A stretch of DNA of 14,239 nucleotides, taken from the NCBI GenBank assembly GCA_002343325.1, contig DDSG01000050.1:1-14239 (forward strand). Reading direction: 5' to 3'. The stretch is from Phycisphaerales bacterium UBA2396. Lineage in GTDB: Bacteria > Planctomycetota > Phycisphaerae > Phycisphaerales > UBA1924. The notes beneath the pieces are model-generated. The model saw only the letters and a program-made list of their open reading frames with translations. It ran no database searches and was not told the DNA's origin. Position 1 is the first letter of the stretch. Each line of letters begins with the position of its first letter. The position numbers and the translations under genes were made by a program. Below, piece after piece: positions 7,594 through 14,159 of this stretch.

Positions 7594-8183
7594 GCTCGGC
7601 TCGCTTTCGATCGGCCGGCACGGCGGGCGGCGGGGGCCGCCTTGTCCTTCACGGAAGGGGTTTCGTCCTGTTCCTCGTTCGAGATCGTGTAGCCTTGACC
7701 CCGCTCGAGAGCCGCGATGGCGCGGACCGCATCGAGCACGGCGCTCATCGCCTCTTGTCCTTTGTTCCCCTTCGAGCCGCCCGCACGCTCGCGGGCCTGC
7801 CGGGCGTTCTCCGTGGTCAGCACGCCGAACCCCACAGGCACACCCGTCCAGACCGAGACGGCGGCGAGGGACTGGGCCACGGCGTCGGCGATGTAGCGAT
7901 CGTGGCGAGTCTCGCCCTTGATCACGCAACCCAACGCCACCACGCCCGCCACACGCCCCGACCGGGCGGCGGCGGAAGAGAGCGAGGCGAGCTCGAACGC
8001 GCCCGGAGCGTCGGCGAGCACGAGCGAGGCGAGAGAGCCGCCGCGAGCGACGTACTCCTCGATCGCGCCGTCGCGAAGCTCGTTGGTGATGCTGCGGTTA
8101 TAGAGGCTGGTCACGATCGCGATGGGGGGCAGAGCCCCGCCGCGACCCCGACCCGCCGATGCCTTGCGTCTCGCCTTGCTCAT
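7590..8183 (-). CDS. ribH: 6,7-dimethyl-8-ribityllumazine synthase (riboflavin pathway)
   Basis: 197 residues. The enzyme condenses 5-amino-6-ribitylaminouracil with 3,4-dihydroxy-2-butanone 4-phosphate, the penultimate step of riboflavin synthesis, usually in a large icosahedral or decameric shell. Visible family motifs are IAIVTSLYN (21-29), APGAFELA (59-66), CVIKGETRHDRYI with catalytic His94 (86-98), PVGFGVLTTEN (116-126) and ERAG..KGNKGQEA with phosphate-binding Arg133 (132-145). The final 37 residues (160-197) are a charged Lys/Arg/Ala-rich tail beyond the usual end near 155. The start is uncertain: ATG 8183 gives a normal N-terminus, and the extra codons above it use A-ending codons (GCA, ACA, CTA) unlike the rest of the gene. 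ATG 8243 overlaps the mlaE stop as TGATG and would add 20 residues. Neither has a clear ribosome site. Identity is secure. Confidence 0.95.
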   Translation of the reverse strand: MSKARRKASAGRGRGGALPPIAIVTSLYNRSITNELRDGAIEEYVARGGSLASLVLADAPGAFELASLSSAAARSGRVAGVVALGCVIKGETRHDRYIADAVAQSLAAVSVWTGVPVGFGVLTTENARQARERAGGSKGNKGQEAMSAVLDAVRAIAALERGQGYTISNEEQDETPSVKDKAAPAARRAGRSKASRA

Positions 8184-8242
8184 GGGGGCGGATGTTAGGC
8201 GCTCGCGGGCTTGCGGGGCCGGTCGGCGCCCTGTTGCCGTCA

Positions 8243-9088
8243 TCAGAAGAGCTTGAGGGCGTAGAAGATCGCGGTGAAAATGAGGTCGGCGATCACGATC
8301 GCGACCACGCACTGCACCACGGTTGAGGTGGTCGCCTTGCCCACGCCCGCAGCCCCGCCGGTGACCTTGAGGCCGTTGGCGCAGGCGATGAGCCCGATCA
8401 GCAGCCCGAAGACCGAGGCCTTTCCAATACCGGTCAGGAAGTCGACGAGCTTGACCTGTTCGAGCGTGCCCGCCTTGTAGCTCTCCCAGGGGACGCCAAG
8501 GCCGAGCGACGAGATGAGCGCTGCCGCCGACAGCGCTGCGAAGGTTGAAAGCGTCGCGAGCACGGTCATGGACAGCACCGCGGCGATGACCCTGGGCACC
8601 ACCAGGAACCGGACGGGATTGAGCGCGTGAGCTTCGAGCGCCTCGACTTCCTCGCTGACCACCATCGTTCCGATCTCGGCGGCGATCGAGGCGCCGGCAA
8701 ACCCCGTGAGCACGATCGCCCCGATCAGAGGCCCGAGCTCACGCGACACGGCAACACCGATGATGTTGGCGATGAGATCGCGCTTGCCGAAATCGTCCAG
8801 CGGCGGCGCCAACTGGAACGCCAGAATGAGCCCGACGCACCCGGACACCAGGGCCACGATCGCCACCGACCGAACGCCCACACGCACGATCTGCGACACG
8901 ATCGCCTGCCGACCGATCCGTGCCCCCTTCGGCGTGAAGGAACGGAGGATCCACCCCAGCACCTCGAACAAAAGCCTCAGAATGCTGCCGACGTGCGAGA
9001 ACACGTCGAACGCCAGCGCCCCGGCGGATTCGAGCACCCTGAACGCGAACCAATCGCGAGCCCGCGACTGAGCTGCGGCGTCGCTCAC
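8243..9088 (-). CDS. mlaE: MlaE-family ABC transporter permease (phospholipid/organic-solvent transport)
   Basis: 281 residues, about 20 more than usual MlaE. This inner-membrane permease works with an ATPase (MlaF) and an MCE protein (MlaD) to move phospholipids between inner and outer membranes; neither partner is in this window. The signature is strong: RELGPLIGAIVLTGFAGASI from 116, continuing AAEIGTM to 142, then EALEAHALNP (149-158) and GGAAGVGKATT (244-254). Predicted membrane segments lie near 73-95, 120-132, 160-195, 220-240 and 258-278. The first 50 residues include an amphipathic helical stretch. The start is GTG at 9088, two bases after the STAS stop, with a GGGAGGG site upstream inside the STAS gene. 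Position directly after a STAS gene recalls the mla operon, in which MlaB is a STAS protein. Confidence 0.93.
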   Translation of the reverse strand: MSDAAAQSRARDWFAFRVLESAGALAFDVFSHVGSILRLLFEVLGWILRSFTPKGARIGRQAIVSQIVRVGVRSVAIVALVSGCVGLILAFQLAPPLDDFGKRDLIANIIGVAVSRELGPLIGAIVLTGFAGASIAAEIGTMVVSEEVEALEAHALNPVRFLVVPRVIAAVLSMTVLATLSTFAALSAAALISSLGLGVPWESYKAGTLEQVKLVDFLTGIGKASVFGLLIGLIACANGLKVTGGAAGVGKATTSTVVQCVVAIVIADLIFTAIFYALKLF

Positions 9089-9090
9089 GG

Positions 9091-9432
9091 TCAGCCCTCC
9101 CTCGCCGCCGAGACATCCGGCACGATCTTGAAGACCGTGTGCAGGCGGGCGATCTCAAAGACCGCTCGAACCCGATCCTGCAGCCCGCAGAGGACCAAGC
9201 CCGTCTGCGTCTTTTTGCTCGTCTGCAGCGCCTCGACCAGCGTCGCCAGCCCCGGCGTGCTCATAAACGCCACACCGGCAAGATCGACCACAAGGCGCGG
9301 CATCCGCTTGTCCTGCGCCTGCTTGAGGTACGTCCGGAACGCCGTTGCCTCGGTGTACCCGATCTCCCCGTGCGGCGAAACGAACGCCGTGCCCCCCTCT
9401 TCCTTGTACTCGACTCGAAGGGCGTTGCTCAT
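9091..9432 (-). CDS. STAS-domain protein (anti-sigma antagonist or MlaB-like)
   Basis: 113 residues, a single STAS domain. The core pattern is seen: RLVVDLAGVAFMSTPGLATL (46-65), then LCGLQDRVRAVFEIARLHTVFKI. In SpoIIAA the loop reads D-S-S-G, with the first Ser phosphorylated by SpoIIAB; in E. coli MlaB it reads D-T-G-G with Thr52 important for MlaF binding. Here it reads S58-T59-P60-G61, so Thr occupies the phosphosite and the preceding Asp is replaced by Ser. Genes on both sides fit either role: an RsbW-like kinase overlaps the start (ATGA at 9432-9429), and mlaE follows 2 bases after the stop. A GGGAG site lies about 10 bases ahead of the start. STAS family is secure; which partner it serves is open. 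Confidence 0.9.
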   Translation of the reverse strand: MSNALRVEYKEEGGTAFVSPHGEIGYTEATAFRTYLKQAQDKRMPRLVVDLAGVAFMSTPGLATLVEALQTSKKTQTGLVLCGLQDRVRAVFEIARLHTVFKIVPDVSAAREG

Positions 9433-9935
9433 GCCACGTCGCTCCCGCGGCCAGAGTCATTCCTTGCCGCTTTCTTCGACACCTTCAGTTTGACCATGGT
9501 GAGCCGCATGCCCCGGCCGGTCTCCCGCCGCTCGTAGATCGCCTCGTCCATCACCTCTCGAATGATGTGCACCCCGAGCCCGCCCGGGCGGATGTCCTCG
9601 AGCGCCCGCCCCTTGATCTGCACCGGATCCACCTGCTCCGCATCGTCCTCGATCACGATGCGAACCCCGGCGGCCTCCGTCGGCTCCGAGGGACCTCCTG
9701 AAGCATCGATCGGCGCGATCCGCACCCAGATCGGCCGGTCCAACGCCCGCTTGTACCCATGCCGAATCACGTTGCACAACGCCTCGTCGAGCGCCAGGGC
9801 GATCTGCGAGCACGCCATATCTGAGAACCCAAGCCGCTTCGACACGCCCGACACGAGGTCGCGTGCGCCGCTCAGGTACTGCGGGTTGCTCTGCATCTCG
9901 AGCAGGATTGGCGCTTGGCTCTCCATGCCGCTCAT
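9429..9935 (-). CDS. RsbW/SpoIIAB-like ATP-binding protein (anti-sigma factor/serine-protein kinase family)
   Basis: 168 residues, a GHKL-type ATPase domain. Such proteins bind sigma factors or phosphorylate STAS partners in partner-switching control. The N box is DEALCNVIRHGYK (50-62), with Glu51 as likely catalytic base and Asn55 as Mg ligand. The G1 box reads IEDDAEQVDP (95-104), where most relatives have D-x-G; Ala99 replaces the Gly. The G2 lid region is PGGLGVHIIREVMDE (117-131). A 15-residue Gly/Pro/Ser linker is inserted near 76-90. ATG at 9935 overlaps the stop of the lipoprotein gene (ATGA) and follows GGGAGGTG closely; a second ATG three codons in is possible. It overlaps the STAS gene by ATGA. 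No sigma factor is encoded in this window. Family is secure; target is unknown. Confidence 0.9.
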   Translation of the reverse strand: MSGMESQAPILLEMQSNPQYLSGARDLVSGVSKRLGFSDMACSQIALALDEALCNVIRHGYKRALDRPIWVRIAPIDASGGPSEPTEAAGVRIVIEDDAEQVDPVQIKGRALEDIRPGGLGVHIIREVMDEAIYERRETGRGMRLTMVKLKVSKKAARNDSGRGSDVA

Positions 9936-10360
9936 CGCACCTCCCGGCCGCCGGTCTGTCCGGCCGTCGCGTCCGCCGACGCTGAGTCTACACCGCCCGC
10001 CCGCCACCATGCCGCCCACCGCTCCGCCGCTGCCCGGCGTTCGCTTTCCGGCGCCGAATGGTCGTACCCGAACGTCTGCCCCGTCATTCGGTGCAGCGCG
10101 CGATAGGCCAGCAGACGTTCCCCGGGGTCGAGGCTTTCCAGACGCTGGATCAGCCCCGGAATCGCCGTCCTGTCCCCGCTTGCCGCCGCCGCCGACAACG
10201 CCTTGATCCGTTCCGCCGGATCCCGGGACGTGATTCCCGGCTCGGACGTCGCGAAACACCCGCCCAGCGACCCAGCCAGCCCGCCACCAAGCACGCCAAC
10301 CATCGCGAGCGCAAGCACGCCGATCGTCGAGCGGTGTCTCTGGTTCCCGCCGAAATTCAT
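9932..10360 (-). CDS. Small HEAT-like lipoprotein
   Basis: 142 residues. The signal region ends in lipobox L-G-G-C with the lipidated Cys at position 35. Residues 46-120 form paired helices of HEAT type (DPAERIKALSAAAASGD, RLLAYRALHRMTG), followed by TFGYD and RAAAERWAAWW, a motif seen in many planctomycete HEAT-repeat proteins. The last 20 residues are Gly/Ser/Ala-rich. I chose ATG at 10360 because AGGA lies 7 bases upstream; a GTG two codons earlier would place the same AGGA only one base away. It is the first gene of the seven-gene operon and overlaps the kinase gene by ATGA. Probably attached to a membrane facing the periplasm. Function is not known; a scaffold or sensor input to the kinase/STAS pair is speculation. 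Confidence 0.8.
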   Translation of the reverse strand: MNFGGNQRHRSTIGVLALAMVGVLGGGLAGSLGGCFATSEPGITSRDPAERIKALSAAAASGDRTAIPGLIQRLESLDPGERLLAYRALHRMTGQTFGYDHSAPESERRAAAERWAAWWRAGGVDSASADATAGQTGGREVR

Positions 10361-10392
10361 CGCCACATCCTAACCCGCATCGACCACCGGCG

Positions 10393-10422
10393 TTGACCCC
10401 ACCCTCGGTGGCGCTCTAGATT
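10393..10422 (+). promoter_or_regulatory. Candidate guaA promoter
   Basis: TTGACC (10393-10398) is followed after 18 bases by TAGATT (10417-10422), matching the sigma-70 boxes at five and four of six positions. Transcription would begin near 10429, leaving a leader under 40 bases. Inverted arms CCACCG (10384-10389) and CGGTGG (10406-10411) flank the -35 box and could be an operator, but six-base arms are weak. The 106-base gap also has to hold the promoter of the opposite operon, for which I find no convincing boxes. No purine riboswitch fits here. Confidence 0.45.
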
Positions 10423-10466
10423 TCCCATTCTCCCCTTCCCGCCGCGGGGCACGCCCGGAGCCGACC

Positions 10467-12023
10467 ATGACCACGCAGACCGAGATCGTTCCCATCCTCG
10501 ACTTCGGCTCACAAACCGCCCAGCTCATCGCCCGCCGCGTCCGAGAGGCCGGCGTCTACTCCATCCTCGTCAACCCGGCCATCTCCCCGGACCAGCTCCG
10601 CGCGATGAACCCCGTCGGGATCATCCTCTCCGGCGGCCCGGCCAGCGTCTACGAGCCCAACGCCCCGACCTGCGATCCCGCCATCTTCGATCTCGGCGTT
10701 CCCGTGCTCGGCATCTGCTACGGCATGCAGCTCGCCGCGCACCTCATGGGCGGGCGTGTCGACCGGGCCAACCACCGCGAATTCGGCCGGGCCCAGCTCG
10801 ACGTCCGCTCCAGCCGCGAGCTCTTCGCCGCCATCCCCGACCGCACCACCGTCTGGATGTCCCACGGCGATCAGGTCCAGGGGCTCGGCGACCTGGGGTT
10901 CGAGGTGCTCGCCTCCACGCCGACCTGCCCCTACGCCGCCGTCCGACTCATCAAAGACAATCGCCGATTCTTCGGCGTGCAGTTCCACCCCGAGGTGACC
11001 CACACCCCGCACGGCAAGGACCTCCTCTCCAACTTCCTCTATGAAGTCTGCAAGGCCAAGGGAGCCTGGCGCATCGCCGACTTTGCCAACGAAGCCGCCG
11101 ACACCATCCGCCGCCAGGTCGGGGACGCCCACGTTATCTGCGGGCTCTCCGGCGGGGTCGATTCGGCCGTCTGCGCCGCCCTCCTGCATCGCGCCATCGG
11201 CGATCGACTCCACTGCGTCTTTGTCGACACCGGGCTCCTCCGAAAGAACGAGCGGCAGCTCGTCGAGACCACCTTCCGCGACCACTTCCACATCGATCTG
11301 CACGTCGCCGACGCCGAGCGGGACTTCCTCGGCGATCTCGCCGGGATCACAGACCCCCAGGAGAAGCGCCGGCGCATCGGCAAGCGGTTCATCGATGTCT
11401 TCAAGCACGCCGCCGCCGAGATCCCCAACGCCGCCTTTCTCGCCCAGGGCACGCTCTACCCGGACGTCATCGAATCCGGGCATGGCCACGCGGGCAAGTC
11501 CGCCAACATCAAGCTCCACCACAACGTGGGCGGGCTGCCCAAGGACCTGGGCTTCAAGCTTGTCGAGCCTCTGCGCGAGCTCTTCAAGGACGAAGTCCGA
11601 GCCCTGGGCACGCACCTTGGTCTTCCCGACACCCTCGTCTGGCGGCACCCCTTCCCCGGGCCCGGGCTGGCCGTCCGCGTGCTGGGCGAAGTGACCAAGC
11701 CCAAGTGCGACCTTCTCCGCGATTGCGACGAGATTCTGCTCGAAGAGATCGTCGCCGCCGACCTCTACCGCAAGACAAGCCAGGTCTTCGCCGTGCTCTT
11801 GCCCGTGCAGTCCGTGGGCGTCATGGGCGACGGCCGCACGTACGAGAGCACTGTCGCTATCCGGGCCGTCGAGTCGCAGGATTTCATGACCGCCGACTGG
11901 TCCAGACTGCCCTACGACGTCCTCGCCCGCATCAGCAGCCGCATCATCAACGAGGTGCGGGGCGTCAACCGCGTCGTCTACGACATCTCCAGCAAGCCCC
12001 CGGCCACCATCGAGTGGGAGTGA
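10467..12023 (+). CDS. guaA: GMP synthase (glutamine-hydrolysing)
   Basis: 518 residues, normal for the family. The enzyme converts XMP to GMP using glutamine and ATP. The N-terminal class I amidotransferase domain (1-195) carries the catalytic triad Cys84 (GICYGMQ), His174 and Glu176 (FHPEV). The ATP pyrophosphatase domain follows with the PP-loop SGGVDS (228-233), and the C-terminal dimerisation domain ends with the signature NRVVYDISSKPPATIEWE. GTLYPDVIES and HHNVGGLP are also family hallmarks. ATG at 10467 has GGAG six bases upstream. It is transcribed away from the ribH-nusB-ftsY operon; the next gene follows after 26 bases with no terminator visible, so co-transcription is likely. Identification is secure. 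Confidence 0.99.
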   Translation: MTTQTEIVPILDFGSQTAQLIARRVREAGVYSILVNPAISPDQLRAMNPVGIILSGGPASVYEPNAPTCDPAIFDLGVPVLGICYGMQLAAHLMGGRVDRANHREFGRAQLDVRSSRELFAAIPDRTTVWMSHGDQVQGLGDLGFEVLASTPTCPYAAVRLIKDNRRFFGVQFHPEVTHTPHGKDLLSNFLYEVCKAKGAWRIADFANEAADTIRRQVGDAHVICGLSGGVDSAVCAALLHRAIGDRLHCVFVDTGLLRKNERQLVETTFRDHFHIDLHVADAERDFLGDLAGITDPQEKRRRIGKRFIDVFKHAAAEIPNAAFLAQGTLYPDVIESGHGHAGKSANIKLHHNVGGLPKDLGFKLVEPLRELFKDEVRALGTHLGLPDTLVWRHPFPGPGLAVRVLGEVTKPKCDLLRDCDEILLEEIVAADLYRKTSQVFAVLLPVQSVGVMGDGRTYESTVAIRAVESQDFMTADWSRLPYDVLARISSRIINEVRGVNRVVYDISSKPPATIEWE

Positions 12024-12049
12024 GCCCCCGGTGCGCCAAGGATCCACGG

Positions 12050-13003
12050 ATGAAGATCACCACCGTTGATTCGCACACCGAAGGCGAGCCCACCCGCGTC
12101 GTCGTCGAGGGCTTCCCCGACCTCGGCGGCGGATCCGTCGCCCAACAGCTCGCGGTCATGCGAGAGAAGTTCGATCACCTGCGCTCCGCCGTCGTCAACG
12201 AGCCGCGAGGAGCCGATTTCCTCGTCGGCGCCCTGCTCTGCAAGCCCGCCCATCCGGACGCTGCCGTCGGCGTCATCTTCTTCAACAACGTCGGCTATCT
12301 CAACGCCTGCGGCCACGGCACGCTCGGCCTCGCCGCCACCCTCGCGCACCTCGGACGCCTTTCGCCCGGCACCCACCACATCGAAACCCCCGTCGGGCTC
12401 GTGACCATCCGCCTCGATGCCGACGGCTCGACCTCCATCGACAACGTGCCGTCCATGCGGGCCTTCTCGCACGTCCCCGTCACCTTCACCTGGCGCGGCG
12501 AAGAACGCACCGTCTACGGCGATATCGCCTGGGGCGGAAACTGGTTCTTCCTCGCGCACGATCACGGCCTGCGCGTCGCTTTCGACAACATCGAGGAACT
12601 CACCGACTTCTCCTGGACCCTCCGACGGGCCCTCGATCAGCAGGAAATCACCGGCACCCGCTCCCTCGCCGGGGGCATCATCGACCACATCGAGCTCTTC
12701 GGGCCGGCCACACGCCCCGACTGCCAGTCGAAGAACTTCGTCCTCTGCCCGGGCAAGGCCTACGACCGCTCGCCGTGCGGCACGGGCACCTCCGCAAAGC
12801 TCGCGTGCCTGTTCGCCGAGGGGCTCATCAAGGAGGGCGAAGTCTGGGGGCAGGAATCCATCATCGGGTCGCGATTCGCCGGGTCGGTCCGCATCGAGGG
12901 CGGGAAGATCATCCCCTCCATCTCGGGGCGGGCCTTCGTCACCGCCGAGTCGACGCTGGTGCTCCACGATCAGGATCCCTTCCGCTTCGGCATCAGGCCC
13001 TGA
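12050..13003 (+). CDS. lhpA: 4-hydroxyproline epimerase (proline racemase family)
   Basis: 317 residues. It interconverts trans-4-hydroxy-L-proline and cis-4-hydroxy-D-proline without a cofactor, the entry step of hydroxyproline use. The two catalytic cysteines are present: Cys87 in NACGHGTLG and Cys243 in DRSPCGTGTSAK. Having Cys at both sites favours a racemase/epimerase over the trans-3-hydroxyproline dehydratases, in which the first Cys is replaced. Other family motifs are VDSHTEGEPTRVV at the start and GNWFFL near 163. ATG at 12050 has AAGGA seven bases upstream (12038-12042). Hydroxyproline rather than proline is inferred mainly from the neighbours: an FAD D-amino-acid-oxidase-family enzyme 13 bases downstream and a small [2Fe-2S] protein after that. 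Proline racemase remains a less likely alternative. Confidence 0.9.
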   Translation: MKITTVDSHTEGEPTRVVVEGFPDLGGGSVAQQLAVMREKFDHLRSAVVNEPRGADFLVGALLCKPAHPDAAVGVIFFNNVGYLNACGHGTLGLAATLAHLGRLSPGTHHIETPVGLVTIRLDADGSTSIDNVPSMRAFSHVPVTFTWRGEERTVYGDIAWGGNWFFLAHDHGLRVAFDNIEELTDFSWTLRRALDQQEITGTRSLAGGIIDHIELFGPATRPDCQSKNFVLCPGKAYDRSPCGTGTSAKLACLFAEGLIKEGEVWGQESIIGSRFAGSVRIEGGKIIPSISGRAFVTAESTLVLHDQDPFRFGIRP

Positions 13004-13016
13004 GTACGCTAGTGCG

Positions 13017-14159
13017 ATGGCTTCCGGCGGCATTCCACAGGACGCGATCGTGATCGGCGCCGGGATCGTCGGCGCCTCGGCCGCCTTTGCCCTCGCTCAG
13101 CTCGGCGTCCGTGTCGTCGTGATCGAGGCGAGCACGCCCGCCGGGGGAGCCACCGCCGCGGGCATGGGGCACCTCTGCGTCATCGACGATTCCCCCGCCC
13201 AGCTCGCCCTGACGAGCTACTCGCTGTCGCTCTGGCAGCGTCTTTCCGCCGTGCTCCCCGCCGAGGCCGAGTACCACCGGGCGGGAACGATCTGGATCGC
13301 CGCAGACGACGCGGAGCTCGACGCCGCCCGCCAGAAGCTCGCCACTCTTGCCTCTGCGGGCGTTCAGGCCGAGATGCTCGACGAGGCCCAGTTGCGTCAG
13401 GCCGAGCCCAATCTGCGCCCCGGGCTCCCGGGCGGCTTGCTCATGCCCGACGACGCGATCGTGTACGCCCCGCCGGTCGTGCGGTGGATGCTCCACCAGG
13501 TCCGCGAGAAGGGCGGGCAGGTGCTCACCGGGGCGAAGGTGGTTCGGATCGATCCCAAGGTTGTCCTGCTCGCCGACCATCGCGCGCTGCCCGCCGACCT
13601 CATCGTCGTCGCCACGGGCGTGTGGGCTCCGGAGCTTTTCCCCGGGCTGCCCGTCCGCCCTCGCAAGGGGCACCTCGCCATCACCGACCGCTACCCGGGA
13701 TTCTGTCGGCACCAGCTCGTCGAACTGGCCTACATCAAGAACGCCCATGGGCACAGCGAGGAATCCGTCTCGTTCAACATTCAGCCCCGCACAACCGGGC
13801 AACTGCTCATCGGTTCCTCGCGACAGTACAACGCGACCGACGCCGCCGTGGAACCCCGCATGCTCCGGAAGGTGCTCGCTCGGGCCACGCAGCTCATGCC
13901 TGGGATCGCGAATCTCAATGTGCTCCGCGCGTGGACCGGTTTCCGAGCGGCCACGCTGGACTCTCTCCCCATCATCGGCCCGCACCCCGCCCGCCCGGAC
14001 CTCTACTTTGCGACCGGGCACGAAGGGCTGGGCCTGACCACCTCGCTCGCGACCGCCGCGTTGCTCGCCGCTCACCTCACGGGCGAGCCGACCCCGCTCG
14101 ATCCCGCCGCGTTCGCCGCCGACCGCCCCACACTCCTCGAGCCCGAGCCCCATGCCTGA
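13017..14159 (+). CDS. FAD-dependent oxidoreductase of the D-amino-acid oxidase (DAO) family, likely D-hydroxyproline dehydrogenase subunit
   Basis: 380 residues. The N-terminal Rossmann motif is VIGAGIVGASAAFALAQLGV (12-31), with Glu37 after the second strand to bind the FAD ribose, followed by GGATAAGMGH. The C-terminal part has AWTGFRAATLDSLPIIGP and DLYFATGHEGLGLTT, the usual FAD-closing motifs of the DAO/glycine oxidase group. In hydroxyproline catabolism, an FAD subunit of this kind together with a second flavin subunit and a small [2Fe-2S] subunit (LhpB, LhpE, LhpF) oxidises cis-4-hydroxy-D-proline to a pyrroline carboxylate. Position directly after the epimerase and overlap by 8 bases with the start of a [2Fe-2S]-like gene support this. 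ATG at 13017 has no clear ribosome site; translation may depend on the nearby stop at 13003. It could instead be an independent sarcosine or glycine oxidase. Confidence 0.88.
   Translation: MASGGIPQDAIVIGAGIVGASAAFALAQLGVRVVVIEASTPAGGATAAGMGHLCVIDDSPAQLALTSYSLSLWQRLSAVLPAEAEYHRAGTIWIAADDAELDAARQKLATLASAGVQAEMLDEAQLRQAEPNLRPGLPGGLLMPDDAIVYAPPVVRWMLHQVREKGGQVLTGAKVVRIDPKVVLLADHRALPADLIVVATGVWAPELFPGLPVRPRKGHLAITDRYPGFCRHQLVELAYIKNAHGHSEESVSFNIQPRTTGQLLIGSSRQYNATDAAVEPRMLRKVLARATQLMPGIANLNVLRAWTGFRAATLDSLPIIGPHPARPDLYFATGHEGLGLTTSLATAALLAAHLTGEPTPLDPAAFAADRPTLLEPEPHA

Noticed and set aside
10361..10466. Purine riboswitch ahead of guaA
   Set aside because: The probable leader is under 40 bases, too short for a purine aptamer, and no three-way junction arms are seen.
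10509..12047. 512-codon minus-strand open frame
   Set aside because: Exact antisense of guaA, whose motifs are unambiguous; the frame is a by-product of third-position GC bias.
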